DNA of 64,000 bases from Halichoerus grypus (Eukaryota > Chordata > Mammalia > Carnivora > Phocidae): assembly GCF_964656455.1 (NCBI RefSeq), contig NC_135717.1, positions 140,320,308 through 140,384,307 on the forward strand, read 5' to 3'. Below are positions 44,691-55,140 of the stretch, one piece after another (position 1 is the stretch's first letter; each line of letters begins with the position of its first letter). Made by a program: the position numbers and the translations under genes. The notes below the pieces were generated by a model that was not told where the DNA came from, ran no database searches, and saw only the letters and a list, made by a program, of their open reading frames with translations.

Positions 44691-46559
44691 TAAAAGATTG
44701 GGTGGACCAGTCATTTCTCCCCCACTTCAGAGAGGAGGGCAGCCAGGGTTCTTTCTGGGCTCCTCTGAAATCCCACAAACACCTCTACAAATGGAGAAGC
44801 ATCCATGTAGAGGCTGGTGGGTAACAAATGAATAAAGAAGCTGGGGTACAAAATTTAAAGCCTTTCAGATCTGGTCTAAGAATAAGTTCTTGAGCTTAGG
44901 AATTGTTTCTGGAAAGTCCCGTTACTGGATAGATTAATCTACCAGCAATAATCAAGGACAGATTAACAAGAGAGGAAGTTCCAGTGAAAGCATTCATTGG
45001 CTAATTAAATTCCCTCTTCACTCAGTTTTGCTACAATTAAAATAATAAAAGATCTGTTTACATTTCTGATGGCTTGATATGTATTGAGAGATACAATATT
45101 CTTAAGTAGGTTTTCCCTTTGCTTTTCTCCGCTTTAATATAATACAGCCATTATCCGTGTGGGCCCACAGTGCCCTGTGTTGAATTCACCAACTGCTGTT
45201 CTGCACATTCCCTCAGCCAATTTATTTCAATTTCAGAAGGAGCAACCAACTCCACAGTGGATGACTGCTGACTGCAGTTCCACACCATCACTCTTCGGCA
45301 GTCAACGCGTATCAAGCAAAAAGCTTCCACGTGTGAGCACCAACGTGCTCCGTTTCCCAGTGGCAGGGGCAGCAGCAGCTCTGGGCTTCATAGACCCATT
45401 TCTGCACCCGAGGGGCAGAGCTAGACAGCTCAGTGGCCTCTAGCACAGGACTGGATTCTTATGTTAAGAAAACCACTATAGGAGATGTAAGGGAAAGTAA
45501 ATAGTTGGCACAGAGAAGACTTTCAAACTAGCCGTTACCCCACGTAAGAGCTGGTTCATATTTACCACACAGTTGGTGGTGACCAGATATCATAAATGCT
45601 TATGTTTACTTTTGGGGAAAAAATGATAGAATTCTAAGGGTAACAGCTTAACACATAATTTTCATGATAGGGGTTTAGAGCCAAATGTTCAGAAGTTTTC
45701 CACAAATGTCTATCATCAACTTAAAATAATTGTGTTTACTAAATAAATTTGTACTGAGCTAGACACATGGGGTAGAAAATGTGTAGCACAGAGCCAGTCA
45801 ATATGCTCCTTTGTCTATATGACCTCCCCACTCCTGTCTCTTATTTTCTCTCTATGCCGATTCCATCAAATAAGTTGTCTTTATAGAAATGACCTAGCCT
45901 GTTTTTGACAAGATTCTCTATCCTTGAACATTATCACTTACCCCATTACCTTGCACTTGAGTAGAACATTAGAATGAGCCAGGTCACTATTGAATATGTG
46001 TACTTAACGAATTACCGATTATGTATTGCCACACTCCAGCTGAAACTATGATTTTAACATAGAAGTGCACATTTCTAGAACTGCAGGTATAGTAATCCAT
46101 TTACGAATTTGGATTATATATGATGACAGGGTCAAACATTTTTCAAGTGTAAGATTAAGCCATTTTTTTCATGCAATTTGAATAGACAAGCCATTTCATT
46201 CAAGGCTACGTAAGATTTTCACACGCTACGACTAGCACAAAAACAAACGGCACACGTTCTGCTCTTGTTTAAAGCAATAATCACATTTACCATCTCTGCT
46301 TTGTAATAAAGCAACAGCGCTAGTATAGAAATGAAGAAGGAAGAAAAAGGAGCATTTAGCGAATATCAAAGTTAAGTCAAACACTGTCCATGTGTTACCT
46401 CCTCTCTTTCTACAACACAAAAATGAAGTAGCTATTATCCGAGTTTGGGCAGGGGGTATTAAGTAATTTACACAATGTATCCTGCTGGCTCTTTAAATGC
46501 TGTAGCTCCACAGGATTCTCTCCTGAGCACTCTGTTTTTCCATGGTACATAATTTCCCT
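44691..46559. other. Unassigned sequence
   Basis: A 94-codon frame at 45159-45443 lies in locally GC-richer DNA with a few CpGs (ttcggcagtcaacgcgtatc at 45294) but has no recognised domain or splice context. No repeat recognised. Confidence 0.35.
46005..46230. promoter_or_regulatory. Candidate regulatory block with paired TAATCC sites
   Basis: The core is an inverted pair of K50-homeodomain (OTX/PITX-type) words: TAATCCA at 46093-46099 and TGGATTA at 46110-46116, ten bases apart. The block is non-repetitive and includes atgatgacagggtcaaac downstream. Binding is inferred from known motif preference only. Confidence 0.3.
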
Positions 46560-47385
46560 GGGTGCTCTGGCCTCTTTACATGGTTTCAGTTGCTACTTAT
46601 AGACTCTGATGAGTCCCCACTCCATGATTTCCCGCTATCACCTTTCTCTTAAACCTCAGACCCAGTTACCTAGCTGCCTACCAGATAGCTCCCTTCCTTG
46701 TCCCCAGACACTTCCTCCTCCAAACATCCACCACTGATTTCCCTGTTCTCTCTACTCTCCCCTATATTCTTCAGTGGTTGCTGGTACCACCATCCAGCCA
46801 GGGTAGGAGAGGGCTGGTCATTTTATTTTTCTCAATTACCCCTAATATCCTTCTATAAATTTTACCTCCTCAGTGTCATCCAAGTGCAACTAAAGAATCT
46901 GCGCCTGTTCTCTCCACCCTCACTAACCTCTCCTTAGTATGTCTATCATCATGTCTTGCCTGAACACCTCACAGTTTCTCCTGCCTTCAGTTTAACCGCT
47001 TCCACCCTGTCTCCCACAACACTGCTGGAGAAATCTATATAAATAATGCAGATACGCCATTGCCCTTTTAAAAAACTTAAGTGGCTCTCCATTTCCTGTA
47101 GAAAACAGGCTGAACTCCCTAAAAAGGCCCTCTGTGACCTGGTTCGTGCTTTCTTCCTAAACTCATCTCTCTTCATCCCCTACCCCCACTTTATTCTCCG
47201 GAAACACCAACTCCTTCTATTTTTTCTCACGTGATTTTTCTTTGGTCACAATATCCCTTCAACTCGGAAGGTCCTTCTTATCTACACCCTCACTTTTTCT
47301 CTCGGATTCGTCCTCAGTCTTTAAGATTCAGTAAATGTCACTATCACCAGAAATCCCACTCTGACACAGTCCTACAAAAACCAGA
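46560..47385 (+). mobile_element. L2 LINE, long forward copy
   Basis: Forward L2 blocks in order: cagacacttcctcctccaaa (46705), cctgaacacctcacagtttc (46959), ccaccctgtctcccacaaca (47001), taagtggctctccatttcct (47079), gaaaacaggctgaactccct (47101), aggccctctgtgacctggtt (47125), actcatctctcttcatcccc and caactcggaaggtccttctt (47259). The ORF2 remnant has frameshifts and stops; 62-79 codon frames are pieces of it or of its complement. Confidence 0.9.
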
Positions 47386-48594
47386 ATGGTGGGTTTATAT
47401 TTGGAAGTTCCTAAGTGTCTAGAAAATTGAGTTGACATCAGTGGTGTTTGAGCTTAGTGGGCAGAAATATATGCTTGCAAATGAGCTTGAAAAGCCTAAG
47501 ACTTGCTGAAACAAATAGAGAGGAACACTTCAAATCATTTTGGAAAATTCCTTTCTTTCCTGAATTAACTCGTAAGTTTTTTTTTCCTAAGCCAAATTAC
47601 TTAAATAGCTTTATTCTCCCCTTGAGTAAGGATGGAAACTAATCAGGCATCCTCCAATGCACAGATGGGAAAAGTATCATCTCCCTTCCTCTTATCTTAA
47701 TCCCCAGTATAACCAGATGTAGTGAAGATCCCAGCTGCCTCCTAAAGCCCTGCTCTGGCGCAATAGGATCCAAGAGACTGGGCCAGCCAACCAAGCTTAA
47801 CGTTTGCATCCGGAGGCCTCCCCAGAAGCAAGGAATTCAGCTCCCCAAATCCCTACCCATTCTACTGCTTATGGGAAATATTACCACACAAAGAAACGGG
47901 CCTGTGTTTAAGGGAGAAAAACATTTACCCAAGTCAGAACATTCTGATGCCTTATGTGGTGATGTGAACCCCATCAATTCTGGAGAATAGAGCAATTAAT
48001 TTATATCTAATTTTTAAGATACAAAAAAGATAAAATTCAGGTCCAGTTAGCTTCTCACACTTGCAAGATAACTCAATTAATTTTAAGTTTCTGAAATAGC
48101 ACTTGCTATTATTATTATTAAAATATTTTACAATTATGATAAAGGAACAGAGGAAGAAACACCCATCATATAACTTAGAACATTTTCCTCTTCTAGTCTT
48201 TGTCTCTATGAATACATATTTTTACAAGATTAAAATAAGTATGCAAAAAAAAAATACAAATTGCAAAATCTGAGATGGAAATCTTCTTAGTACAGCTTTA
48301 GAGTGCCCAAGTTTCTTGAATTTCAATTTAACAGCCAGAGTTTTACAGTCACAGTATATAACTTGCCCAAAATAACCTAAGTTATCAGGAGAGCCGGACT
48401 TGCATGACACATGCTTATGCAGTATCTTCTAAGACGTTTTTATTCCCCCATAACTTAGCTGAGTGAAAGAAAAGCATAGAAAAATAAAAAAAGGACTCCA
48501 TATGAAAAATGTATGTTTATCAAAACATTATATGATGTTTCAAGTGATTAAATATGTAATGAAATTTTAAGAGAATTTCCTTAAATGTTTTATG
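47386..48594. other. Unassigned sequence
   Basis: No clear gene or repeat. A faint reversed-MIR resemblance near 48340-48410 (acttgcccaaaataaccta) is too weak to call. Confidence 0.35.
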
Positions 48595-48800
48595 TCGATA
48601 GCTCAGAGGTAGTGTGGGCACCGCCTGATCCAGATTTATTGCTTTGCAGCTGAGAATCAAATGCATGTAGCAGGGGGTGACTCACTCATCATTACGCCTC
48701 CAGTATCAGCCTTGACTCCCAAGTCCCCTGACCCGGGAGGAAGTTCCACTGCACCTTGCAAATTTTTCCTTTTTTCAAAAAGCAATTACTTATGAGTGTG
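48595..48800. promoter_or_regulatory. Candidate regulatory block with AP-1 consensus
   Basis: Unique-looking, moderate-GC block with an exact AP-1 consensus TGACTCA at 48678-48684, followed by ctcatcattacg. Nothing in it matches a repeat I know. Proposed for a conservation check only. Confidence 0.25.
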
Positions 48801-50788
48801 AGCCAGTGTTCAGAGTAGCGAAGTATAATGTTTCCCATCTGCAGAAATCATCTATGTGTAGTCTCAAATTATCTTTCAGAGAATAGTGGGGCCTTAGTCC
48901 ATAATGTCACACTGTTCTTCATATGTGCTCCAGGGCTGGGGTCTGTTTCTCTTCCCTGAAATTACTCCTAGTGTGTCTTTTCTTTCCTTCTCCTCTGGCA
49001 AACCCGTTTCCCAATCATGAGAATCCCATTGTTCACATCCACACCGCTCATTGCTCTACCTGACTCCTAGCATGTGGGGTTTGAGTTTAGCTGCCAAGAG
49101 ACATACTTCAAACCACCTCTTTTCCAGGCAGGTGTGAATGGTATTGGTCTGTAAAAGCAGACAACTTCATATGCTAATTGAAGGTGAAAGCTTTTTCTCT
49201 CCATTGGGTTTCTCTAATATCCGAGAACAATCTGAAATAAAATGTAGAGTACACTTTTAAGTAACATCAAAGAAATCTAGAAAGAAAAGTAGACCGCTAT
49301 TCGACATTGCTAGTCTCTCGCTGATTTCGGCAGCAGGGCCCCTATAATGGTGTATTCAATTTAACCCTTTCACCCTCTCCCCATTCGGGGCCTCAGACGG
49401 TCATCCTCCACCTCCATGATCACCCACAAGCTACTCCGGGGCCTGTTCCTAGCTACGTATGTCTTGGAGAAGGTGTAAGGTCAGCTTAGCAAATCTGCTA
49501 AACCTGTGTATTAAGCCACCTACATGCTACTAAAAGGGGAATTTTCTTACTAGCTGTTAAAAAAGAAAAGAAATCTGAAGCCCTATAGGGTCTTTAATGC
49601 CCCAAGGACAGACTTTGTATGGAGGAGAAATCAAACCTTATATTTTTTATCAATAACCTGTCAAGGTACTGAATGATATACAACATAGTAGATGCCTTTC
49701 AAGTTAGCCAGACTTAGCCAAAAATGAAAAATCCTGCTCCCCCTGGGGGAACTAAGAAAACCTGTATTTAGCCACACGTTTTAATGAAACTGTTCCCCTC
49801 TTGTCGTTGCTTTTCAGCCCTTTTTGAAGTCGGTATCTTCTGTGTATCATGTTTCCTGGCAAGAGTTACAAGATCCTTCAAATTACAGAACTAGAGCACA
49901 TGTCTTAAGCATACCCTCTTTCTTCAAACTTACCATCACTCATATAATTAGATATAAAAGACTATAGAAACGATAGGAAATTCCTTCCACAAAAAGTCAA
50001 CAGATTCACACTCCAAATAAGTGTGAATTTTAACTAGTTATTAAAAGTTTCACCTCAATTAAGCTGTTATTAAACTTGAATATATCCGATTCAGATTCCA
50101 AATGTGATAAATAAAGCCAATTTTTTTTCTGGTCACATAGAAATTCCATTTATTTTATTGCCAATAAATTAAGTCTGGTAAGTTTGTGTGAGAAATATGT
50201 AAATAAAATGATATTTAAGGTGATGCTCTGTTTCTATCAAGTCCCTAGTAAATAATAAATTCTTCATTATTTTCAGAAAAAGGGTTTTGATCTTCCCCAT
50301 AATGCCCAAGCTTCCAAGTTATAATTCTAACTATTAATCCAACTTGCTCAATTTTTTTAAATAAATGATGACACCTCCTAACTAAGGTGATCATTAACAT
50401 CCATCATTTTTAAAAGTAGTTTGATGGAAAGTGACGAATTGCGATGAGAGGTGAGCCTGGCTTTACAAGGGGAGTATTTTTCCCTTCCTGTGGGAGACAA
50501 GTTCTACAACCGCCCACAGAAATAGGCATGTTTAATTTGGTTATGATGAAAAGAATGAACTATCTTTCAAAAGCTTCAAATTCATTTGCCATCTAATCCA
50601 CATGTTTCTAAGGGGTTCTAACACTAAGCAAGACAGAAGCTGGTGGATTCCTTGGGAAAACCTACCTGACATTCCCATCTATCTAGAAATGGGTCTTATG
50701 TTGGCTGCCTCAGCATTGCAACTCCCATCACTGAGCCCAATTCTTTGAGCCAGCCCACCACTTCCAGTTATCCATCTCAAAGCCCCGT

Positions 50789-50790
<2 letters not shown>
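48801..50790. other. Unassigned sequence
   Basis: About 2 kb with no gene or repeat recognised. Confidence 0.35.

Positions 50791-50826
<36 letters not shown>
50791..50826 (+). repeat. (TG)18 microsatellite
   Basis: Pure TG run, the longest dinucleotide repeat in the window; a likely polymorphic marker. Confidence 0.98.
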
Positions 50827-50828
<2 letters not shown>

Positions 50829-50971
50829 GTAGTTGCAAAAAGAACACAGAAAAGGATAAATGTCCCATTACCAACTTAGTAGAACTGATTATCAGATTCC
50901 TTGCTGCCACTTCAGAAATCAGAAAGGAAGAGAATCAAAGAAGAAACAAAGTAGACAATTATGTTAAAAAG

Positions 50972-51138
50972 AATAACACCTACTTCTTTCTAGGAAATGT
51001 ATATAGAGAAAGAAAATTTAAATAACCATAAATATACATTGATGGAAGCTTTGCTTTAACTTAAAGCATAGCATGGATTTCATAAGCCTCTTATGTAAAT
51101 AAAGCCTTTCTATTCAAAAAAAAAAAAAATAACACCTA
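50972..51138 (+). pseudogene. Short processed retrocopy of an mRNA 3' end, with TSD
   Basis: The insert (50983-51127) ends with a polyadenylation signal AATAAA at 51098-51103, twelve bases, then a run of about 14 A (51116-51129). An 11-bp perfect duplication, aataacaccta, flanks it (50972-50982 and 51128-51138). These are the marks of L1-mediated retroposition. Only about 135 bases before the poly-A were inserted, so it is a 5'-truncated copy, probably of 3' UTR. It does not look like L1 or a SINE, and I could not name the parent gene. It lies beside a MIR at 51140, possibly inside its edge. Confidence 0.8.
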
Positions 51139-51139
51139 A

Positions 51140-51275
51140 TGTTTATTTTATTTGCTCTTCTAGATACTAACATCATCCCCCTTCTACAGATAAGAGAACC
51201 GAGGCTCATAGGGATGGAGTGACTTGTTCAAGTCTGTGCTACTCACCACAGAACTGCATTATTAAATTGCCAACA
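51140..51275 (-). repeat. MIR fragment, antisense
   Basis: Reversed core: ccccttctacagataagaga (51178), accgaggctcatagggatgg (51198), agtgacttgttcaagtctgt (51218), then gctactcaccacagaac. The upstream edge may have been separated by the retrocopy. Confidence 0.8.
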
Positions 51276-51644
51276 GTCTGTTCACTTATAACTTTAGAAA
51301 CATAAGTACTGCATAGGTTCAGTTCCTTTGTGCATGTAATCTATATATTTTTCCCTCTGGCTAAAATAAAATGGAAGGATTTCACAATTGACAGCTTTGG
51401 TTTTCCATTTTTGGTGTTAAAACTCAAAGGACTCAAATTAGTGATTCCTTATAAACCTGAAACAAACAGAACACTTTATAAAAGTTACTAAATCAAAGTT
51501 CCTATTTCTATGACCAGTAAATTAACAACAAATACTGAATAGCTTCACTTTTCAGTGAAGTGAAGAGGAAGCTAATTAAGGAATCTTTTAGACACTGGTG
51601 GGAGAAATATCTTTCTCCACCCTGCTTCTATTTTGTTGTTGCTC

Positions 51645-51800
51645 TTGTCATGTTTTTAGCTAACATTTGTCAAACACATATGATGTTTCGGGCACAGGAC
51701 AAGAACCTGCATTTATGTTCTGAATGCTTGCCACAACCGCATGAGGTTTTCACAGAAATGAAACTCTTGCAGATAGGAGACCAGGATTCACTCTCTAAAA
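51645..51800 (-). repeat. MIR, antisense, 5'-side lost
   Basis: Reversed tail side: tttagctaacatttgtcaaa (51655), tgatgtttcgggcacaggac (51681), aatgcttgccacaaccgcat (51723) and gaggttttcacagaaatgaa (51743). The 112-codon frame at 51560-51898 runs through it and is not supported as coding. Confidence 0.65.
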
Positions 51801-52456
51801 CCCACATTTTTGACTACCCTAAACAAAGCCGGAAGTGTATCACCTTTCAAAATTATGTAGCCTACCTTACAGAAGAATTCTCTAGCAACGGGATGTAACA
51901 GGAATAGGATAGACACGAATATACTCTTTGCAACATTTTTGTTGTACCATCTTGGAGGCAATACCCAACCTCCCAGAACTTCCATTCCCTTACCTGAACA
52001 GAAAATTATGATACCAAACCCAGGGACATGAGGAAAGACTTAGACAAACTATAGATAACCTGGAAATAAGAGAGCCCAATAAGAGTATTTTTTTTTCATC
52101 ACCACCACCATTATCTTTATTACATGGTATATTCTCTGATTCTGACAGAAAATGAGACTCCGCCAGGTAGCAGTTGTATAATTGTATACATATGAATGTG
52201 TGTACGTGTGTGTATGCATGCACATACACAGAGCGGGGGGGGATTTTTTTATTTGGTGACTAGATGATTATATCCCTAATCTTTTTTGAGATTATCAAAT
52301 GTCCAGACCATTAAAATTCAGAAAGTATGGAGTAGTGTTAGTATTACTAAAGGTCTTATTTCACTTCAAATGAGGCTAAAGGGGAAAAAAAAGTTTAGAC
52401 ATTTTATTCTAGGAAAGATAAGAGAGAGAAGTAGAAACAATTGAGAGAGGAAAAAA
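51801..52456. other. Unassigned sequence
   Basis: No gene or repeat recognised. A short G-run followed by a T-run lies at 52233-52248. Confidence 0.35.
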
Positions 52457-52696
52457 CACATTAGGTATTTCTTTTTTTTTTTTTTTTAAAGATTTTGTTT
52501 ATTTATTTGACAGAGAGAGATACACAGCGAGAGAGAGAACACAAGCAGGGGGAGTGGGAAAGGGAGAAGCAGGCTTCCCGCAGACTAGGGAGCCCGATGT
52601 GGGGCTCGATCCTAAGACCCTGGGACCATGACCTGAGCTGAAGGCAGACGCTTAACGACTGAGCCACCCAGGTGCCACCCACATTAGGTATTTCTT
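52457..52696 (-). mobile_element. Can-SINE (SINEC), arctoid-type body, with 17-bp TSD
   Basis: The element (52474-52679) is reversed: T14 tail, then aaagattttgtttatttatt, acacaagcagggggagtggg (52540), aggagcccgatgtggggctc-like text at 52588, and the head tgagccacccaggtgcc. The perfect 17-bp duplication cacattaggtatttctt is at 52457-52473 and 52680-52696. The long T run and perfect duplication make it one of the younger copies. Confidence 0.98.
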
Positions 52697-53114
52697 CTCA
52701 TTCTCTACCCTTGTGTGATTTTTATTTTTAACAAGGACTATATAACATCAACATATGCATCCTTGATTCTTGTTCTTCCTGGAGACTAATCCATTCCATC
52801 TTTGTCTGTGTCTTAGGGTTTAGCAGATCACTTTATCTCAGAAAGTTAAATCACAAAACCCTCAAGAAAATTGAATAGAAACCATTAAAAACTGTGTAAG
52901 TGGAAAATAACATGCCAGTTATTTTTTTTTTCCTTCTTCCTAATTCCGGACTCTGTTCTTCCTTGACAGACATTTTAAAGTAACAAAAACGTTCATAGTT
53001 CTTGGCTTATTTACACAAGATTTAAAATATGAAAAAAACCTGTCATTTTCTCAACTGCTCTAATGTCAATATCATTTTATCAATAGGTTTGTGATGTTCC
53101 TGAAACAGGAATAT
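52697..53114. other. Unassigned sequence
   Basis: No feature recognised; a T11 run lies at 52921-52931. Confidence 0.35.
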
Positions 53115-53415
53115 GCGCTCTTCCTGAAAAAGGCAGCCCTTGGGTTCCCTCTGGTCCCTATTCAAAATCCACCTTACCAAAGATGCCTTTCCTAACCTCC
53201 TTGTAGGCAGCCAGTCCCCCACCCCATCACTGCCCATCACTGCCCATCCTACCTTTATTTTCTTCAGGGCACTTATTATCACCATGGGACATCTATCTGT
53301 TTAGTGTCATTCTCAAACCATTGGAATGCAAACTCCCATGAGACAAGAGACTTTCTTTTGTTCACTACAGTATGGCATGAAGGAAGAATGCAGTGATTAC
53401 TTGTTGAATGAGTAA
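53115..53415 (+). mobile_element. L2 LINE 3' end
   Basis: Forward L2: aaagatgcctttcctaacct (53178), tttcttcagggcacttatta (53259), atggaatgc-equivalent ccattggaatgcaaactccc (53319), atgagacaagagactttctt and cttgttgaatgagtaaac at the end. Inside it, cccatcactg is directly repeated at about 53222-53247. Confidence 0.88.
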
Positions 53416-54469
53416 ACAGTAAAACAACGAACAAACAACAACAACAAAAATCTTTTAGAAGAGTAAAGCCCTTCTTTATTGGGTTTCCAGAGACTGGCAA
53501 AAGCTATTATCAGCACATTTAAAATATAGCTTCTATCTTTATTATGTAATCCTGTGTGTGTGTGTCTGCGTGTGTGTGACAGAGAAAGAGAGAAAGGCAC
53601 GATTTAAAATGTTTTATAATATGCTGGAATTGTCACTGAAGTGACGCCAGAGTAACAGCCACTTTGGAGGATTTACATACGTGGTGTCAAATGATCTCGT
53701 TTGAGTGTCTATCTGGACACCTCAAAATGGTGTTGGTGAGGCGTATTTTTAGACCCAGAATAAGATAGGGTCTCAGATGTCCTCAATTACTGAATGAGCT
53801 GGTAAAAAGGGGCAGTGGAGTGAAAAGTACTGGAACGGTGACTCTGTTACCAAGACTGTAGTTAGGGTAGAGCCTACCAATTATGGGAATTCTGGGGTTG
53901 TCAACCTTGGGGTTTTAGTAATGAATTCAGTAAAGCTCTGGCTTTCAACTTGAGAATTAGTGCTGCTGCTACATGATTACAACTGCGTGTCATTCAGATT
54001 CATGCGAGACTCCTGCCTAGGACCATGCTTCCATCAGGATGAGGCTGTCGGAGCTCTGCTGGTGGCATCTCTCGGCATTCAATCTATTATCCCACACGAT
54101 TAAGATGTGCCCCCAAAATTTCATATCTTTTTCAATGATATAAAAGCTCAGGAATGATCTAGATCTACCTTCCGTTAAAAGCAGACAAGTGACATTTTTT
54201 ACTGAAGCATAATCCCTTAATGCCTTGGAGTCTCACCCCGTCACCTAGGCTGCTCAGCAGAATATTCTTCCCAGAGGCAGAAACAAACTCTGGTAAATAC
54301 AAGTTTCTCCATATTCTTACAATTCAAAGATAGATTTTAGTGCCGATCACACCTTGGCTTTCTGGCCCACCTTCAATCTTACTTTGCCTTAATTTACTGG
54401 TTGCAAGAAAGATACGGAAAAAAAAAAAGTTCAATTTCCATCGTGAAATAAATTGAAGGCCAAAGTTTA
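53416..54469. other. Unassigned sequence
   Basis: An imperfect GT repeat lies at 53553-53578. No other feature recognised. Confidence 0.35.
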
Positions 54470-54660
54470 GTAATGTTTAAGAGCAAGAGCTTTAAGGAAA
54501 GTTTGGTTTGTATTGCATCTGAGTTTGCCAAGCACAGTTCCATGAATATGAGTAAGCTACTTAATATCTGTGAAACTTTGATTCCTCAACTATACAATGG
54601 GAATAATGATAGCACCTAGCTCAGAGGAATGATGTGAGGATACTAAGTAAGTCTTGAACG
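54470..54660 (+). repeat. MIR
   Basis: Forward order: aagagcaagagctttaagga (54479), gagtaagctacttaatatct (54549), aaactttgattcctcaacta (54572), caatgggaataatgatagca (54595), cctagctcagaggaatgatg (54616) and tactaagtaagtcttgaacg. The B-box region is badly diverged. Confidence 0.85.
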
Positions 54661-54814
54661 AAGTTGTCATGAGGATGGAGTAGAACAGTGGACATGAAGG
54701 TGACTACCACAGAGCAGGTCAACCTGTCTATTTCCTTCTCTTCCCCTTAGCTTGGAGCAGAGCCATTCCCTGAGGCTTTCACATGATACCAGAATCCTGC
54801 CTTGGTGTGACCGT

Positions 54815-54862
54815 TTCCAGCTGTCTTTAATCTGCCACTTCCAACTGTCTTTAATGTGCCAC
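54815..54862 (+). repeat. Two tandem 24-bp units
   Basis: Units at 54815-54838 and 54839-54862 match except at two positions (ttccagctgtctttaatctg versus ttccaactgtctttaatgtg, both ending ccac). The minus-strand frame across it shows a matching KDSWK duplication, but that frame is unsupported. Confidence 0.95.
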
Positions 54863-55041
54863 ATACAAGAATAAAAGCTGATAGGAAACTTAAAAAACAA
54901 TGATTATCCTGTTTTTACTTATTAAGAACAATGGAAGGGGCCCTTCCTTAGGAATAAATGTTGGGTCATGTTGGTGGAAGTAATTAATATTATTTAATAT
55001 TGTTTAAATGTAGCTATTTAGAAATGAACTAGCTAGCCAGA

Positions 55042-55082
55042 TAGGTAGGTAGGTAGGTAGGTAGATGATAGATTAGATAGAT

Positions 55083-55140
<58 letters not shown>
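55042..55140 (+). repeat. Compound (TAGG)n-(GATA)n tetranucleotide microsatellite
   Basis: About five TAGG units (ataggtaggtaggtaggtag) are followed by gtagatgatagattagatag and then some thirteen GATA units up to 55140. This is a typical polymorphic forensic-style STR structure. The minus-strand Tyr/Leu/Ser-rich frame here is an artefact. Confidence 0.98.

Noticed and set aside
51560..51898. 112-codon plus-strand frame
   Set aside because: Reads through an antisense MIR; no family resemblance.
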